The position numbers and the translations under genes were made by a program. 64,000 nucleotides of DNA from Cyanophora paradoxa (Eukaryota > Glaucocystophyceae > Cyanophorales > Cyanophoraceae): NCBI GenBank assembly GCA_004431415.1, contig QPMI01000553.1, forward strand, positions 124,001-188,000, in the 5' to 3' direction. The notes under the pieces are model-generated. The model was not told the DNA's origin. It worked only from the letters and a program-made list of their open reading frames with translations, and did not search any database. Positions 33,678-45,184 of this stretch are shown here, piece by piece (the stretch's first letter is position 1; each line of letters starts with the position of its first letter).

Positions 33678-34983
33678 TCCTGGGCGCCTCGGCACGGACC
33701 GTGGCCTTTGCCGGGCCGGCCCTGCAGCTGCCCCTTCATTCGTTCTTTCCTCTGCGTGCTGATGCGCATGCGCATCTTTGTCGCTCATGCATCCGGATCC
33801 GCTGCCCGCGGCCTGTCATATATTGCCACGTAGGTTTTGTTTCTTTGTTTTGAATGCACGTGGAGATGTGCTCCACTAGGTATCGCGAGCTCACACCATT
33901 TCTAATTTTAGCAGCGTAGCACACTAGCCTAGCGCTAGCCTAGAGCTAATAGTAACCCTAGCTAAGATACGTGATTCGTAAACGTCGCGCAGGGCGGCCC
34001 TACCCGTCGCGCGCTTCTGCCGTAATGCAGCTGTCAGACTCTGAGAGTGAATGTCACTGAATGATCATGATGGCTCCTAGCCCTTTCAGGCTTTTCAAAT
34101 TTCAAGGCAATGTCCGACGGTCCGCGAACTTCATGAGCGACAGCTTGGTTGGAACTTGGCCCAGTGGCGCCGGCCGCGGCACTATAGCTAGTACTGCGGC
34201 GGCAAGTGGGCCTTGATCATGATCATGAAGTGGCCGCGCCGCGGGCTGCGGCCGGGCCGGGCGGCGCAGCGGCCGCGGGCGCCGGCTGATATAGCATGCA
34301 GCTACGTATATACGCCGTAGATACGGTATCGTAGCCTAATATAATTAATAGTATATATACGTATATATACGCGCGGTTCGGCGCCGGCGACGCGCGCCGC
34401 GGCGGCAGATCGATATCGATTCCGGATCCGGCTGCACGTGGGAGCCGCGCGCGCGCATGCGCAACGACTTGACATTGATATTGTATCAGACTCTGAGATC
34501 TAGATGATCGCGGGCCGGGGCGGCCGGCGCCGATCATCGGATATCGCGCCGGCTTCGCAAATTGCAATCGCAAAGCAAGCACCTCGAGCAGGCGCTGGCT
34601 CAGCGCCGAGTCAGCGGCTGCATGCGCAGCGCCGCAGGCAGCACAGGCTGCACAGCTGCCAGCACAGCCGCTGAGCTGCCACAGCCTGCCAGGCAAGCGC
34701 TGCTGGTAGAAGCTCAAGCAGCCTGCAGGCTTCAAGCTGCAGGCTGTAGCACGTGCACCCATTCGCGAGCACGGAGCGGCAGCTGCAGGCGAACTCCGAG
34801 CCTCGGATCCGGAGGGCCGCGGAGGCTCTAGATCTGTACCGGTACTGTGTTTATGTAACGGCGCAGGCTCTTACTCCCATTAACTGAAAAAGGCTGTACC
34901 CATATTGGGAGCTCCGTCCATGCCCAGCGCACGCCAGCTGCTGCGGTAGGCGGGGATTGCCGCCGGGGCGGCTCAACACTGCA
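33678..34983. other. Long palindrome-rich spacer
   Basis: 1.3 kb without a supported gene. It contains GATCATGATCATG (34208-34226), a perfect 20-bp palindrome at 34351-34370 and a cluster of CAGC/GCAGGC words at about 34600-34760. Open frames here are repeat-driven. Confidence 0.6.
34351..34370. repeat. 20-bp perfect palindrome
   Basis: Reads the same on both strands (GTATATATAC followed by GTATATATAC). Similar in composition to the palindrome at 18841-18862. Confidence 0.85.
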
Positions 34984-37900
34984 ATGAGCAGCCAGCATGT
35001 CCACCTGCCGCGAGCTAGATCGATTCGCTACATGAGCCGCAAAAGCGAGACCAGCGAGGACTCCACGGTGGATGTGCTCCCTGTACGGCAGTCTAGGCAG
35101 GAGATGCCGAATAGCGGAAGTCCCGGCCCTCCAGCTACGTCCACTCCGGCTCGGAGAGGTGCCGAGTGCATCGGGGACTGCGTTGGTCTGAACTGACGCC
35201 CGAAGCAGGGTCCATAGCAGGGAGAAGATCTAGCTCTTTCAGGATCGATGGGAACGGCACGGTCGACGGCAAGCCGCTCTGGCAGCCTGTAAGCTCGCCC
35301 TCCTAAATCGGGCCGGCGGCCGTTTCTAGCTACGCGGCCGACGCCTCCCCGCGCAGTTCTTCTTGCACTTCTATGACAAGGCAACGGGTGCGTCATGCCT
35401 TTCCTGAGCGAATCGATGCGCAGTGCTGACCTCCGAACAACAGAGGACGCGTTTGTCTCGAACTGGCGGGCGACGGTTTGTGCCGGACCAGCTTATCTTT
35501 AGTCAAAAGAGAATATGAAGTCAAACCCGCGTGCGCCCGGCAGATCTCGAAGTACAATCTCACCATAATGCCGGTCATCTTCATTCTCGGCATCGCGGTC
35601 CGAGCTCTGCGCGCTCTTCTTTGCACACTTCTTGCTTAGCTAAGCCGCTCTCTCTTTCTCCCTGCAGTTTGGAGTGCCTGCGATCATCAGCAAGGTACGC
35701 GCAGCTTCTCCTCGCCTTTTGCGCACGCTAACACGACCCGCGCTCTTTGAACGCACAGGATACAGAGGACAAGCGAGTCAAAGTCGGGATAGCTACTGCG
35801 GTTGCCGTTGGCGCTGGCTTTCTCATCATAACGACGGTCGGAATCATCGATCGGATAAGGAGGAGAAGGCTGGGCCCGGCGGACGCGACCAACCCGCAAC
35901 CGGCCAACAAGCTGCTCATCAGCTTGGTCGTGATCGTGCGCCTGTCGGTCTACATCGCGGCCTTCTCCGTCGTCTGGCTCTTCGTGGACCTCGACCCGGG
36001 GCTCTACATCGCCGTAACCCAGATCGTCCTCTGCATCACCTTCGTCGGCGGCCGGTGCGCCTGCGCCCTCGCTCTTTCTTTCTGCGCCCGCCTTTCCGCG
36101 CGCCGGGACGAGGCGAGCGCCCCGCCGGCAGGGTCATGTTCATCCAGCTGCTGCCGGTCCTGGGCGTGACGGTCGCACTTTTCTTCGGCGGGTACTGCTC
36201 CAACGCCCGCGCGAGCTTCGACGCGAACTTCGCGCTGCACGTGAACGTCCTCGCCGGCTCCTGCGCCTCCATGGGCCTCTCCGTCTGGTTCTTCGGTGCG
36301 GCCGCGCGGGCGCCAGCGCCCCTCGCCGCCCCGCCACGCCCCTGCTCACGCGCGCAAAACAGAGAGGCGCATGCGGGAGGACTTTTTGAGGACGTCCTGG
36401 ATGCAGCGGCGGATCGGGGAGCTGCGGAGCATCATCCAGGCGGGGGGCCTCTCCGAGGAGCGGGCGAACGCGCAGGGCAACGCCGCCATCGACATCGAGG
36501 CGCCCATGCAGAAGGCCCTCGCGTTCCTCCACTCGCTCAGCGCCAACGCCGGCGAGCCCCGAGCCCCCGCCAGCTTCTTCCCGCCCCGCCCGCCCCGTCG
36601 CTGAGCCGCCCCGGGCGCGCGCAGGGCTGCCCATACAGGAGCGCGAGTCCCTGCAATTCCTCATAGAAATCCTGACGAGCAACCGGAACGTGTTCGCGCC
36701 GGACATCAGCCAGCAGATCGAGGACGGAAAGGCGCGCCCGCCCGGCCCGGCCCCGCCCCGCCCCGCTTGGCTCCGAGCGGCGCTGACGCCACGCCCCCGG
36801 CAGGTCCGCGTGGACAACGAGACGAAGCAGTGGCTCATCACGGAGCTGGGCGCGGGGGACGGGACCGGGGAGATGGAGCCCGGGGCGCAGGGCCCCGGCT
36901 CCGGGGCGACGACGCGGCCGGCGACGACGCGGCAGGGCGAGCAGCGCCCGAAGCCGGAGCGGCCGGGCTCGGTCTCCGAGGGAGACGAGGCCGGGCTGGT
37001 GGCGGCGCTGGACGAGCCGACGGAGGGGCACCTCGGGCGCGCCCGGCTCCTCCAGGCGGACTTCGAGGTCGCCTCGATGCTCTCCCGCTGCGACCGCTGG
37101 CTCGGCTTCGACGTCTTCCGGCTGACGGAGCTCACCAAGGGCCGGCCCCTCCTCGTCCTCGGCTCCCACCTCTTCGAGCGCTACGGCCTCGTCGAGCGCC
37201 TCAAGCTGAGCCCGACCCGCCTCTCGACCTTCCTCGCCAAGCTCGAGCAGCGCTACATGGAGAACCCCTACCACAACGGCACCCACGGTGCGATCCGATC
37301 CGATCCGCCGGCTGCCCTCCCCGACCGCGAACCGAACCGAACCGAACCGAACCGGGCGGGCGGGCGCAGCGGCGGACGTGCTGCAGAGCATGCACTTCAT
37401 CATGGGGCCGGGCGGCCTCTCGGCCTACCTGCCCCCGGAGAAGGACCGCGACCGCGACATCGTCATGGTCCGCCCGCCCCGCTCCCATCTGATCCGACCC
37501 GCCCCCCCCCCCCCCCCCCCCCCCCGAGCGCTCGTCTGATCCGAGTTCCTCCCCCCTCCCTTCCTCAGATGGCGGCGCTCTTCGCGGCGATCGCGCACGA
37601 CACGGCGCACCCCGGCGTCAACAACGCCTTCCACGTCGGTGCGCGCGCCGGCGTCGGGGGGAGGGAGGGAGGGCGAGGGGCGGGGCAGTGCTGGGACGGG
37701 GCGGGGCGGGGCGGGAGGGTGGAGGGAGGGCCCCGCCTCACCGCCCCGCCCCCTCTACCCGCGCAGCGAACCAGATGGAGCTGGCGGTGACGTACAACGA
37801 CAAGTCGGTGCTGGAGAACTACCACGTGGCCTCCTCCTTCCGCCTGCTCCGCGAGGCCGACTGCGACTTCCTCGAGGGGCGCCTCTCCCGCACCGAGCGC

Positions 37901-39021
37901 CAGGAGTTCCGCAGGATCGCCATCTCCATGGTCCTCGCCACCGGTGCCCAGTTACATGTACTGTCCATCCGAGCTCTCGCCCGTCTGACGCGCTTCCCCC
38001 CTCCCTCCCCCTCCCGCCCGCAGACCTGGCGCTGCACTTCGAGACGCTGGGCCAGTTCAAGACGCGGATCACGGCGCCGAACTTCGGGACGCCGGACGAC
38101 CTGCGGCTGCTGCTGAACATGGGCCTCAAGGTCGCCGACGTCGGACACGCCTCCAAGGAGCTGCCCCTCCACCTCCGCTGGTCGGCCCGCGTCATGGAGG
38201 AGTTCTTCGCCCAGGGCGACCAGGAGAAGGCCCGCTCCCTCCCCTGCTCCCCCTTCATGTGCGCCGCCTCCTTGCGTGCCCCCGCCCCTTCCTACCCCGC
38301 TTCGATTCGACTCACGTGCCTCCCTCAGGGACCGGCTGACGACGAACGTGCCGAACTGCCAGACGGGCTTCCTGGACTTTATAGTGCAGCCGGCGATCGA
38401 GGCGTGGGCGCAGTTCCTCCCGGGCTGCGCCCCGCTCCACGGAGAGCTCGCCAAGAACCACGCCCACTGGAAGCGCGAGGCGGGGGCCGCCGAGGCCGCC
38501 GCCGCCGGCTCCCCGCCCCCGTCCGCCACCGGGGCCGGCCCCGGGCACGCCCCGGCCCGCCCGCCAGCGGCGTCCTCAGCGCCCTGCGGGAGGCGGCCCA
38601 CGCCCAGCCCTGGCAGCCGGAAAGGCTCTCTGGCGGGTACTCCGCGGCCGCGGGCACCCCGCACCCGCTCCCCCTCCGGCGCGGCTCCATCCCCCCCGCC
38701 GGGCCCCCGCCCGGGGACGCCCCGCCGGCCCGCCAGCCCTCCACCCTCCGCTCCTCGTCCTCCCTCGCCTCCCCGACGGCGCCCGGCGGCGCCCGGACCC
38801 CCTCCTCCGGCGGCCCGCCCCGCAAGCTGAGCAACGGCGTGGCCCTCACGGCCCCCATGCTGGAGGACGAGCCGGTCACCCCTAGCGTCCCGTCCCTGCG
38901 CGACCCGCCCTCGCCCCCCGGGGCCGTCCCGCTGGAGCCGCCCGACCGGCCGCCCCCGGGGCTCGCGCGGGACGGGGCGGCCTCCCCGGCCTCCCTGGCC
39001 AGTGAGCCATTGGACCGGTAG
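34984..39021 (+). CDS. Six-transmembrane class I cyclic-nucleotide phosphodiesterase
   Basis: N-terminus MSSQHVHLPRARSIRYMSRK is basic and Ser-rich. About six hydrophobic segments follow: LTIMPVIFILGIAFGVPAII, ATAVAVGAGFLIITTVGII, LLISLVVIVRLSVYIAAFSV, LYIAVTQIVLCITFVGG, MFIQLLPVLGVTVALFFGGY and VNVLAGSCASMGLSVWFF (35560-36300). A linker with helical RIGELRSIIQAGGLSEERAN leads to the catalytic HD domain: LLQADFEVASMLS, YHNGTHAADVLQ (metal ligand His), AIAHDTAHPGVNNAFH, YNDKSVLENYHVASSF, LNMGLKVADVGH, EFFAQGD and PNCQTGFLDFIVQP. These are the conserved metal-binding and substrate-site motifs of class I PDEs. The tail is long and Pro/Ser-rich. The enzyme should hydrolyse cAMP and/or cGMP at a membrane; specificity cannot be read. 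One intron carries about 24 C in a row (37502-37525). Confidence 0.85.
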
Positions 39022-39705
39022 CGCGCGGGGCCTGGCAGGCCCCCCTTTCGTCTGTGACGGGCGGGCCCGCGCCGGTCCCTTGCGCGCGCGGCCCGCCCCT
39101 ATGTGCCTCCACTCCTCTCGCGCAGCGTATGGTTAGCTATAGCGCACGTGGTGCTTATTTATGTACTTGATCTCCATCTAATTTCCTAGTTAGTTCTTTT
39201 ATTTATGTATTTGCTCCCCAGCTCACGGGAGCTCGCAAGCGTCTCGCTTTCGGCTCCCGTTCTTCCTTTGCAATTGCTGTATCAATTCGCAAGTTTATTG
39301 GAGCTCTCGAGACCCCAGGGCCCGCCTGATCATGACAGGGCCTGCAGGCACAGCTGCAGCGGCACAGGCCGCCCGCCGCGGCGCGCCTGATCATGTTCGA
39401 CGTCACTGTCACTGAGTCATAGCCGCCGGCGCCGGCGCGCGCCCCCCGCGGCCGCCTAGCCTTGCGCGGCCCGGCGGCGCTGGGCATGTCCCGGGCCGCC
39501 GGCGACGAATGCGCGCGCAGGCCTGCAGCTGAGGACTAGCTATAGCAAAAGCGCGCCCTGCCGGGCCCGGCGGCAGCCGCTGATCATGAGCGCGCGGCCC
39601 GCGGCCGGGTGGGCCCGCCGACAGACGGGTACAGCAGCATTCGACCAAAGGCCCAAGTTAGTTTCCCGGAAGCAGCGCGTGCGAGGCTGAGAAGTGAGCG
39701 CCGTG
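39022..39705. other. Spacer between PDE and DnaJ genes
   Basis: 684 bp. The first part is AT-richer 3' UTR-like sequence; 39310-39620 is rich in GC palindromes and TGATCATG words. No gene seen. Confidence 0.5.
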
Positions 39706-41381
39706 ATGGGAGTGGACTATTACAACGTCTTGTGAGCACGGCCGCCTCTGCCCGGCGCCCGGCGGGAAGGCGCTGGAAGGTTCGGACGCTGACCTTCGTG
39801 CCGCGCAGGGGAATCAACCGAGATGCATCTGATGATGACATCAAGAAAGCGTGCGCGGCCCCGCACTCCGCCTCTCGGCGCCTTCGTTTCCTGCTATAGC
39901 TCATACTTCGGCGCTCGCAGATACCGCAAGCTGGCGATGAAATGGGTCAGCGTAGGGCCATGCGCGCACCTTAGAGACGAAGGCTAATGCATGAGTCGTC
40001 GCGCAGCACCCAGACAAGAACCCGAACAACCGGGAACAGTCTGAGAAGAAGTTCAAGCAGGTGGCGGAGGCCTACGAGGTCCTCAGTGACCGTGCGCTCT
40101 GCTTTCTTGGCACTGCGATGTCCGCATCGCTTGCCTTGAGCCTTTTTCCCGGCCTCCCGCGCAGCTCAGAAGCGGGCGATCTTTGATCAGTATGGCGAGG
40201 AGGGCCTGAAGCACGGCGTTCCTCCTGATGGTGCTGGTGGTGCGTTCTCCTTTCTTATTGTCGCGCCGCGCCGCGCGCGCGCACGCGCGGACCTGCGATT
40301 GCGCGGGTTTCACCACCTCGAGCGCTGAGCTTCCTCTTGCACAGGCGGTGGATTCCAAGGCTACAACTTCAGCGGCAATGCGGAGGACATCTTCACGCAG
40401 TTCTTCGGCTCTGCAAATCCGTTCGCGAGCTTCTTCGACATGGGAGGTATGGGCGGCGGCATGGGCGGCGGCGCTGGTGGCATGCCCGGCGGCTTCTCGT
40501 TCATGGGCGGCATGCCTGGTGGCATGGGCGGGATGCCTGGTGGCATGGGCGGGATGCCCGGGATGGGCGGTATGGGCGGTATGCCCGGTATGGGCGCTGG
40601 GATGCGGAGAGGGGCGCGCAAGGGCCCTACTGTCGAGGTCCGCCCCCGTTCGTTCTTTTTTGCGTGAGCCGAGCCTGAACCGTCCCTTTCTGCGTAGCGG
40701 GAATTGTTCTGCACGCTGGAAGAGCTCTTTACAGGGTCGCTGAAGAAGCTCAAGATCACGCGTAACGTGCGACGCGCCCTCTCCGCGACCTGCCGATTGT
40801 CCCCGCCGACTCTCCTCCGCAGCGGATGGCGGCGGACGGGTCGGTGATGAAGGACGAGCACTTGATCCAGATCGACGTGAAGCGGGGCTGGAAGAAGGGC
40901 ACGAAGATCACGTTCGAGAACGAGGGCGACGAGGCGCCGGGCGTCGCGGCAGGTTCGCCACGCCCGTGCGCCCGGCGCCGCCGCCGCGCTGAGCTGCTCG
41001 CGCCGCAGGCGACATCGTGTTCATCCTGCAGGAGAAGCCGCACCCCCGCTTCAAGCGGGAGGGCGACGATTTGATCTACACGGCGAACATCTCGCTACAG
41101 AAGGCCCTCACGGGCACCACTCTCGAGATCGTGCGCGCTCCCTCCTGTGCTCCGCAGCGCGCCGTCTGACGCGCGGGCAGCACACGTTGGACGACCGGAC
41201 GCTGAACATCCCGATCTCGGACATCGTGAGCCCGCACTACCAGAAGGTCGTTCGCGGGGAGGGCATGCCCATCTCCAAGACCCCGCAGCAGCGCGGCAAC
41301 CTCGTCATCAAGTTCAACATCGGCTTCCCGACGTACCTGAACGACACGCAGAAGCGGCTCATCCAGCAGGCGCTGCCGTAG
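39706..41381 (+). CDS. DnaJ subfamily B (Sis1/DNAJB1-type) Hsp40 co-chaperone
   Basis: The J domain reads [31 protein letters not shown], then [11 protein letters not shown] with the essential HPD, then [10 protein letters not shown] and [15 protein letters not shown] Gly/Phe region ([21 protein letters not shown]) and a Gly/Met repeat (about 40441-40605, GGMPGGMGG units) follow. There is no CxxCxGxG zinc finger, so this is type II. The client-binding beta domains are [70 protein letters not shown] and [27 protein letters not shown]. It ends [13 protein letters not shown]. It stimulates Hsp70 ATPase and delivers clients, presumably in the cytosol and nucleus, since no targeting peptide is seen. 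Exons are short with GTGCG or GTGAGC donors. Confidence 0.9.
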
Positions 41382-41730
41382 GCGTTGTTTGTACAGCACG
41401 CGTTCCATTTCTCTAGTAGCGTAAGATATTCACGCTAGTGCGAACCGTCGCGCGCCTGGCGCCTCAAGGCGCTTCTGGGACGGTTCGGGGGCACGTTCGG
41501 GGCACGAGCTAGCGTTCTGTTCAACCTGTTCAACCTTCTCGGGGCAGTAGCACGACCTTTGACTGCAGGCACAGAATCGGGCCCGGCACGTACAAATGGA
41601 GCACGTGCCAACACGCACGGGTCACGGCCCACGGGTACCCCAGTGCACGGTGCTTCGAAAGCGTGCCGCCAGCTTCACGATCCGAGCGCTTACACCAGAT
41701 CCCCGTAGCAGAACAGTACAGAGCCCCGGA
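41382..41730. other. Spacer between DnaJ and NDH2
   Basis: 349 bp containing the DnaJ 3' UTR and the NDH2 5' region. The NDH2 frame is open upstream to about 41596, but MTAFVAPAP at 41731 is the better start. Nothing else seen. Confidence 0.45.
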
Positions 41731-44700
41731 ATGACGGCCTTCGTTGCGCCTGCGCCGTGCCTGCGGCTCGCACAGCCAACCGCTGTAACACCCACAACAA
41801 CGCCCATCGAGCGGCCGGGCGCGCGTGTGAGCGCACGGTCCATCTCCCGGGCAAGCAAATGCTTCTTCGGCAGCACCGAGAGCAGGTTCACCGCCCGGTC
41901 GCGCCGCTTCTTCTTCGAGGGCCCCCGCTTCCAGCCCGTGTGCGAGGCCGAGAGCTCGGCCGGCGTGGAGGCACCCGAGAGCGTGGTTGTGGATGAGGAA
42001 GTTCAAGTCCCTGAGCTTAAAGTGGAGGCGCTGGAGGAGACACGCCAGCGGGTTACACGCGAGCACCCGGAGGACCCGGCAGCCGGCCGCCACGGAGTCC
42101 CCGTGTTCAACAAAAAGCCCAACCGGCCGCGCACCATCGTGCTCGGCACGGGCTGGGGCGGTGCGCTGGTCGAATCTTCAGCACGTGCAGCTCGGCACGT
42201 TCCTTCGCGACTCGTATGAGCTCACGGGGGCGCTTGGGCGCGCGTCCCGCAGGTCACGCGCTCGCTAAGAGTCTCAGCGAGAGGCAGGAAGTGGTCTGGA
42301 TCAGCCCGCGCAACGTGCGCCGCGCCTCCCCCTCCCCCGCCTCGCCGAGTCGAGTCGATCTCGGGCGACCCCGCGGCCCCGCCCGCCGCCTGCGGCTTCG
42401 TTTCGCTCAGCTAACGAATGCGCGTCCGCGTGCGCAGTACTTTTTGTTCACGCCCATGTTGCCGTCGACGGTGCGGACCGCACCCCGAGCTTCCCCGCGC
42501 GCCCTGCGCCCGCTCGAGCGCCGACGGTGCATTCGCAGGCGGTGGGGACCGTCGACTTCCGCTCGATCATCGAGCCGATCCAGTCGGCCCAGAAAAAGGC
42601 GGTCTACTACGAGGCGATCTGCACGCGGGTCGACACCGAGCGCAAGCTCGCCTACTGCAGGCCCGCCCTCTACAGCCGGGTTCGAACTCAGCTGTGCGTG
42701 GTTTGCTCACGCTTTTGTGTGTGTGTGCGCAGGCCGACGACCCGGGCCAAGGGCGACCCCGAGCAGTTCGCGATCGAGTACGACAAGCTGATCATCGCCG
42801 TCGGGTCGACCCCCAACAGTGCGCCCGGCCGCACCGCCCCGCCTGCGGCCTTCGAGTGCGCAGCGCCCTGGAGAATTCGATCGGTGTGCTTCGATCGCAG
42901 CGTTCGGCGTACCCGGGGTGGAGGAGCACTCGTTCTTCCTCAAGGAGATCACCGGTGCGCCGCGGCGCCCCCCGCCCGCCCCTACCATCCGCAGCCCAGT
43001 CCAGTCTGTTCTAGTCTAGTCTAGTCTAGACGCGATGCTGACGCGAGGCGGTCCCGGCCGCGGCCCCCGGCAGACGCGACGAGGATCCGGGAGAACATCA
43101 TGGACTGCTGGGAGACCGCCGCCCTCCCCACCGTCTCCATCGAGGGTCCGCCCCCCCCCCCCCCCCCCCCCTCTAGTCTGGTCCAGTCTAGTATAGGCGC
43201 CGCGTCTAGTCTGGGCTCGGGGGCGTCCAGTCTAGTCTAGGCTCGGGGCGTCCCGTCTCCATCGAGGGTCCGCCCTTTCCCTCCCCCTCTAGTCTAGTCC
43301 AGCCTAGTCTAGGCTCGGGGCGTCCGGTCCAGGCTCTATCTAGTCTTCGTAGACGGTCCGCCCGCCCACCCGCCCGTTCGTTCGGCCCTCGGATCGGACG
43401 CCGGGCAGCCTCGGGGCGGGGCGGGGCGGGGCCTCGCTGACGGTGGCGATCGCCTCCGATCGCAGAGAAGAAGCGCCTGCTGACGGTCGCCATCGTCGGG
43501 GGCGGCCCCACCGGCGTCGAGTTCTGCGGCGAGGTTCGCTGCACCCCGCGCCGCCCTCTCCCGCCCCCCGCCAAGTCCCTCTCTCCAGATCTCGGACTTC
43601 ATCGAGAAGGATCTGAAGCGGCAGTTCCCGCTGCTGGCGCCCTACGCCCGCATCGTCCTCTTCCAGAGCGGGCCCGCCCTCCTCCCCTCCTTCGAGCCCG
43701 AGCTCCAGCAGGTCGGCCCCCCCCCTCCCCCTCCCCCCCCCCCTCCTTTCTACGAGTACTCCTCGGAGCGGAGGCTTGAGCTCTAGCGGGTCGGCCCGCC
43801 AGGCCGGCACAGCGGAAGCCCCGCCCGAGCCCTCCTCCTCTCCTCAATAACCTGTTAGTAAATAGATAAATGCTTCCTCTCCGCCAGAGCCCTCCCTCCT
43901 GCCTTTCTATTGCTATGGCAACGTGCTGCTCGCTTCCTCCCCCCCAGCTTCCCTTCCCCCCGGGTCCCGCGCGCCCGACCTGACCCCGCCCGGCGCCTCA
44001 GGTGGCCTACGAGCGCTTCACCAAGGCCGGCATCGAGGCGCGCCCCGTACCCCTCCGATCCCCTCCCCTCTTCGCCCCGCCCGGCCCCGCCTCTGAACCT
44101 TCCTGCACTAGGTCCGGCTGGGCTCGCGCGTGAAGGAGATCCGCGAGAAGAGCATCGTCCTCACCACCGAGGAGGTCCCCTTCGGTGCGATCCGCGTACC
44201 CCCACGCCGCGCTCGCTCGCTCACGTCTGGCGCGGCGTGCAGGCCTCTGTGTCTGGGGCGCCGGTGTGTCGTCCAACCCCCTCGTTGAGACCCTCCGCAA
44301 GGAGATCAAGCGCGCCCGCCCCCGCCGTCCCGCCGTCCCCCGCGCGCCCCCTCCTAACGCGGAGGCGCGCGCGCGCGCAGTCGTCGCGCGCTTCTCGGCG
44401 GCGCTGAGGGCCAGCCTGTCAAGGGCCGCCTGCAGGTCGGCCCGCCCGTCCGAAAGCTCGGACCGAGGCTCGGGATCAGGCCCAGGCTCACCTGAGAAGC
44501 GCAGGTCGACTCGCACCTGCGCGTGATGGGCCTCACCGACGACGACGGCGTCTTCGCCATCGGGGTACGCGTTTCCCCTTCCGGCGCTCCCTGTACCCCT
44601 CCCTCCCTCCCTGACCCGGGGCGCGGCGGCGCAGGACTGCGCGGACGTGTACGGGATGAACCTCTTCCAGACGGCGCAAGTCGCCGCCCAGCAGGGGGAG

Positions 44701-45053
44701 TACCTCGCCAAGGTCCTCAACCAGTGCGTACCCCCCCCCCCCCCCCCCCTTCTGCATCTGACCATACGTGGGGCAGGCTCGCGGCGGGCCGGAAAAGAGA
44801 GGAGGTCTTCGCGAAGCCTTTCAAGTTCTTCAACCTGGGGCAGCTCACCAACCTCGGCGACAACTATGCGCTGGTACCCCCCGTAGTTTTCCGGGGGGGG
44901 CCCCACGCGTACCTCCTACCGATGCCGTACCCCCGCAGGCCATGCTCCCCGTCGGCTGGCTGAAGGGCTACCCCTCCTGGCTCCTCTGGCGCTCGGTGTA
45001 CGTGACCAAGCAGGTCAGCCTCCGCTGCCGTATGCTGGTGCGCCTCGCCCTCG

Positions 45054-45090
<37 letters not shown>

Positions 45091-45184
45091 TATTCCCTTC
45101 GCCGCGTCTTGACCCCGGGGAGTACAGGTCCTGTTCGACTTCTTCAAGTGCTTCGTGTTCGGCCGCGATATCTCGCGCTTCTGA
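41731..45184 (+). CDS. Type II NAD(P)H dehydrogenase (NDH2), probably plastid-targeted
   Basis: The N-terminus MTAFVAPAPCLRLAQPTAV is plastid-transit-like with Phe at position 4. The first dinucleotide fold is RTIVLGTGWGGHALAKSL (GxGxxG), then VVWISPRNYFLFTPMLPST and TVDFRSIIEPI. YDKLIIAVGSTPN follows, then the second fold VAIVGGGPTGVEFCGEI. LPSFEPELQQ, GSRVKEIREKSI, CVWGAGVSSNPLV, GLTDDDGVFAIGDCAD, AQVAAQQGEYLAKVLNQ and FNLGQLTNLGDNYAL match the NDH2 family to the end. The C-terminus LFDFFKCFVFGRDISRF is also typical. NDH2 passes electrons from NAD(P)H to quinone without pumping protons; in plastids it feeds the plastoquinone pool. No EF-hand insert is seen. Introns are rich in poly-C tracts (up to about 36 nt) and one has a tandem duplication. 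Confidence 0.85.
43131..43330 (+). repeat. 122-bp tandem duplication spanning an exon end in NDH2
   Basis: Positions 43131-43153 cover the end of an exon (reading TVSIE) plus the donor. They are repeated exactly at 43253-43275 inside the following intron. Both copies are followed by C-rich tracts and TCTAGTCTAG-type words. The unit is about 122 bp. Confidence 0.8.
45054..45089 (+). repeat. Poly-C tract of about 36 nt in last NDH2 intron
   Basis: Longest homopolymer in the window. It lies in the intron between the exon ending RSVYVTKQ and the exon starting VLFDFFKC. Confidence 0.85.

Noticed and set aside
34223-34762. Minus-strand Ala/Cys-rich open frame
   Set aside because: Made of CAGC/GCAGGC simple words with no splice or domain support.
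43001-43330. TCTAG-rich repeats that look CRISPR- or satellite-like
   Set aside because: Units are degenerate and lie inside one intron; explained by a 122-bp tandem duplication plus a short simple repeat.
24480-45090. Poly-C/G runs as pure sequencing artefacts
   Set aside because: Exact lengths may be wrong, but their consistent transcript-strand orientation and intronic placement is not expected from random error.
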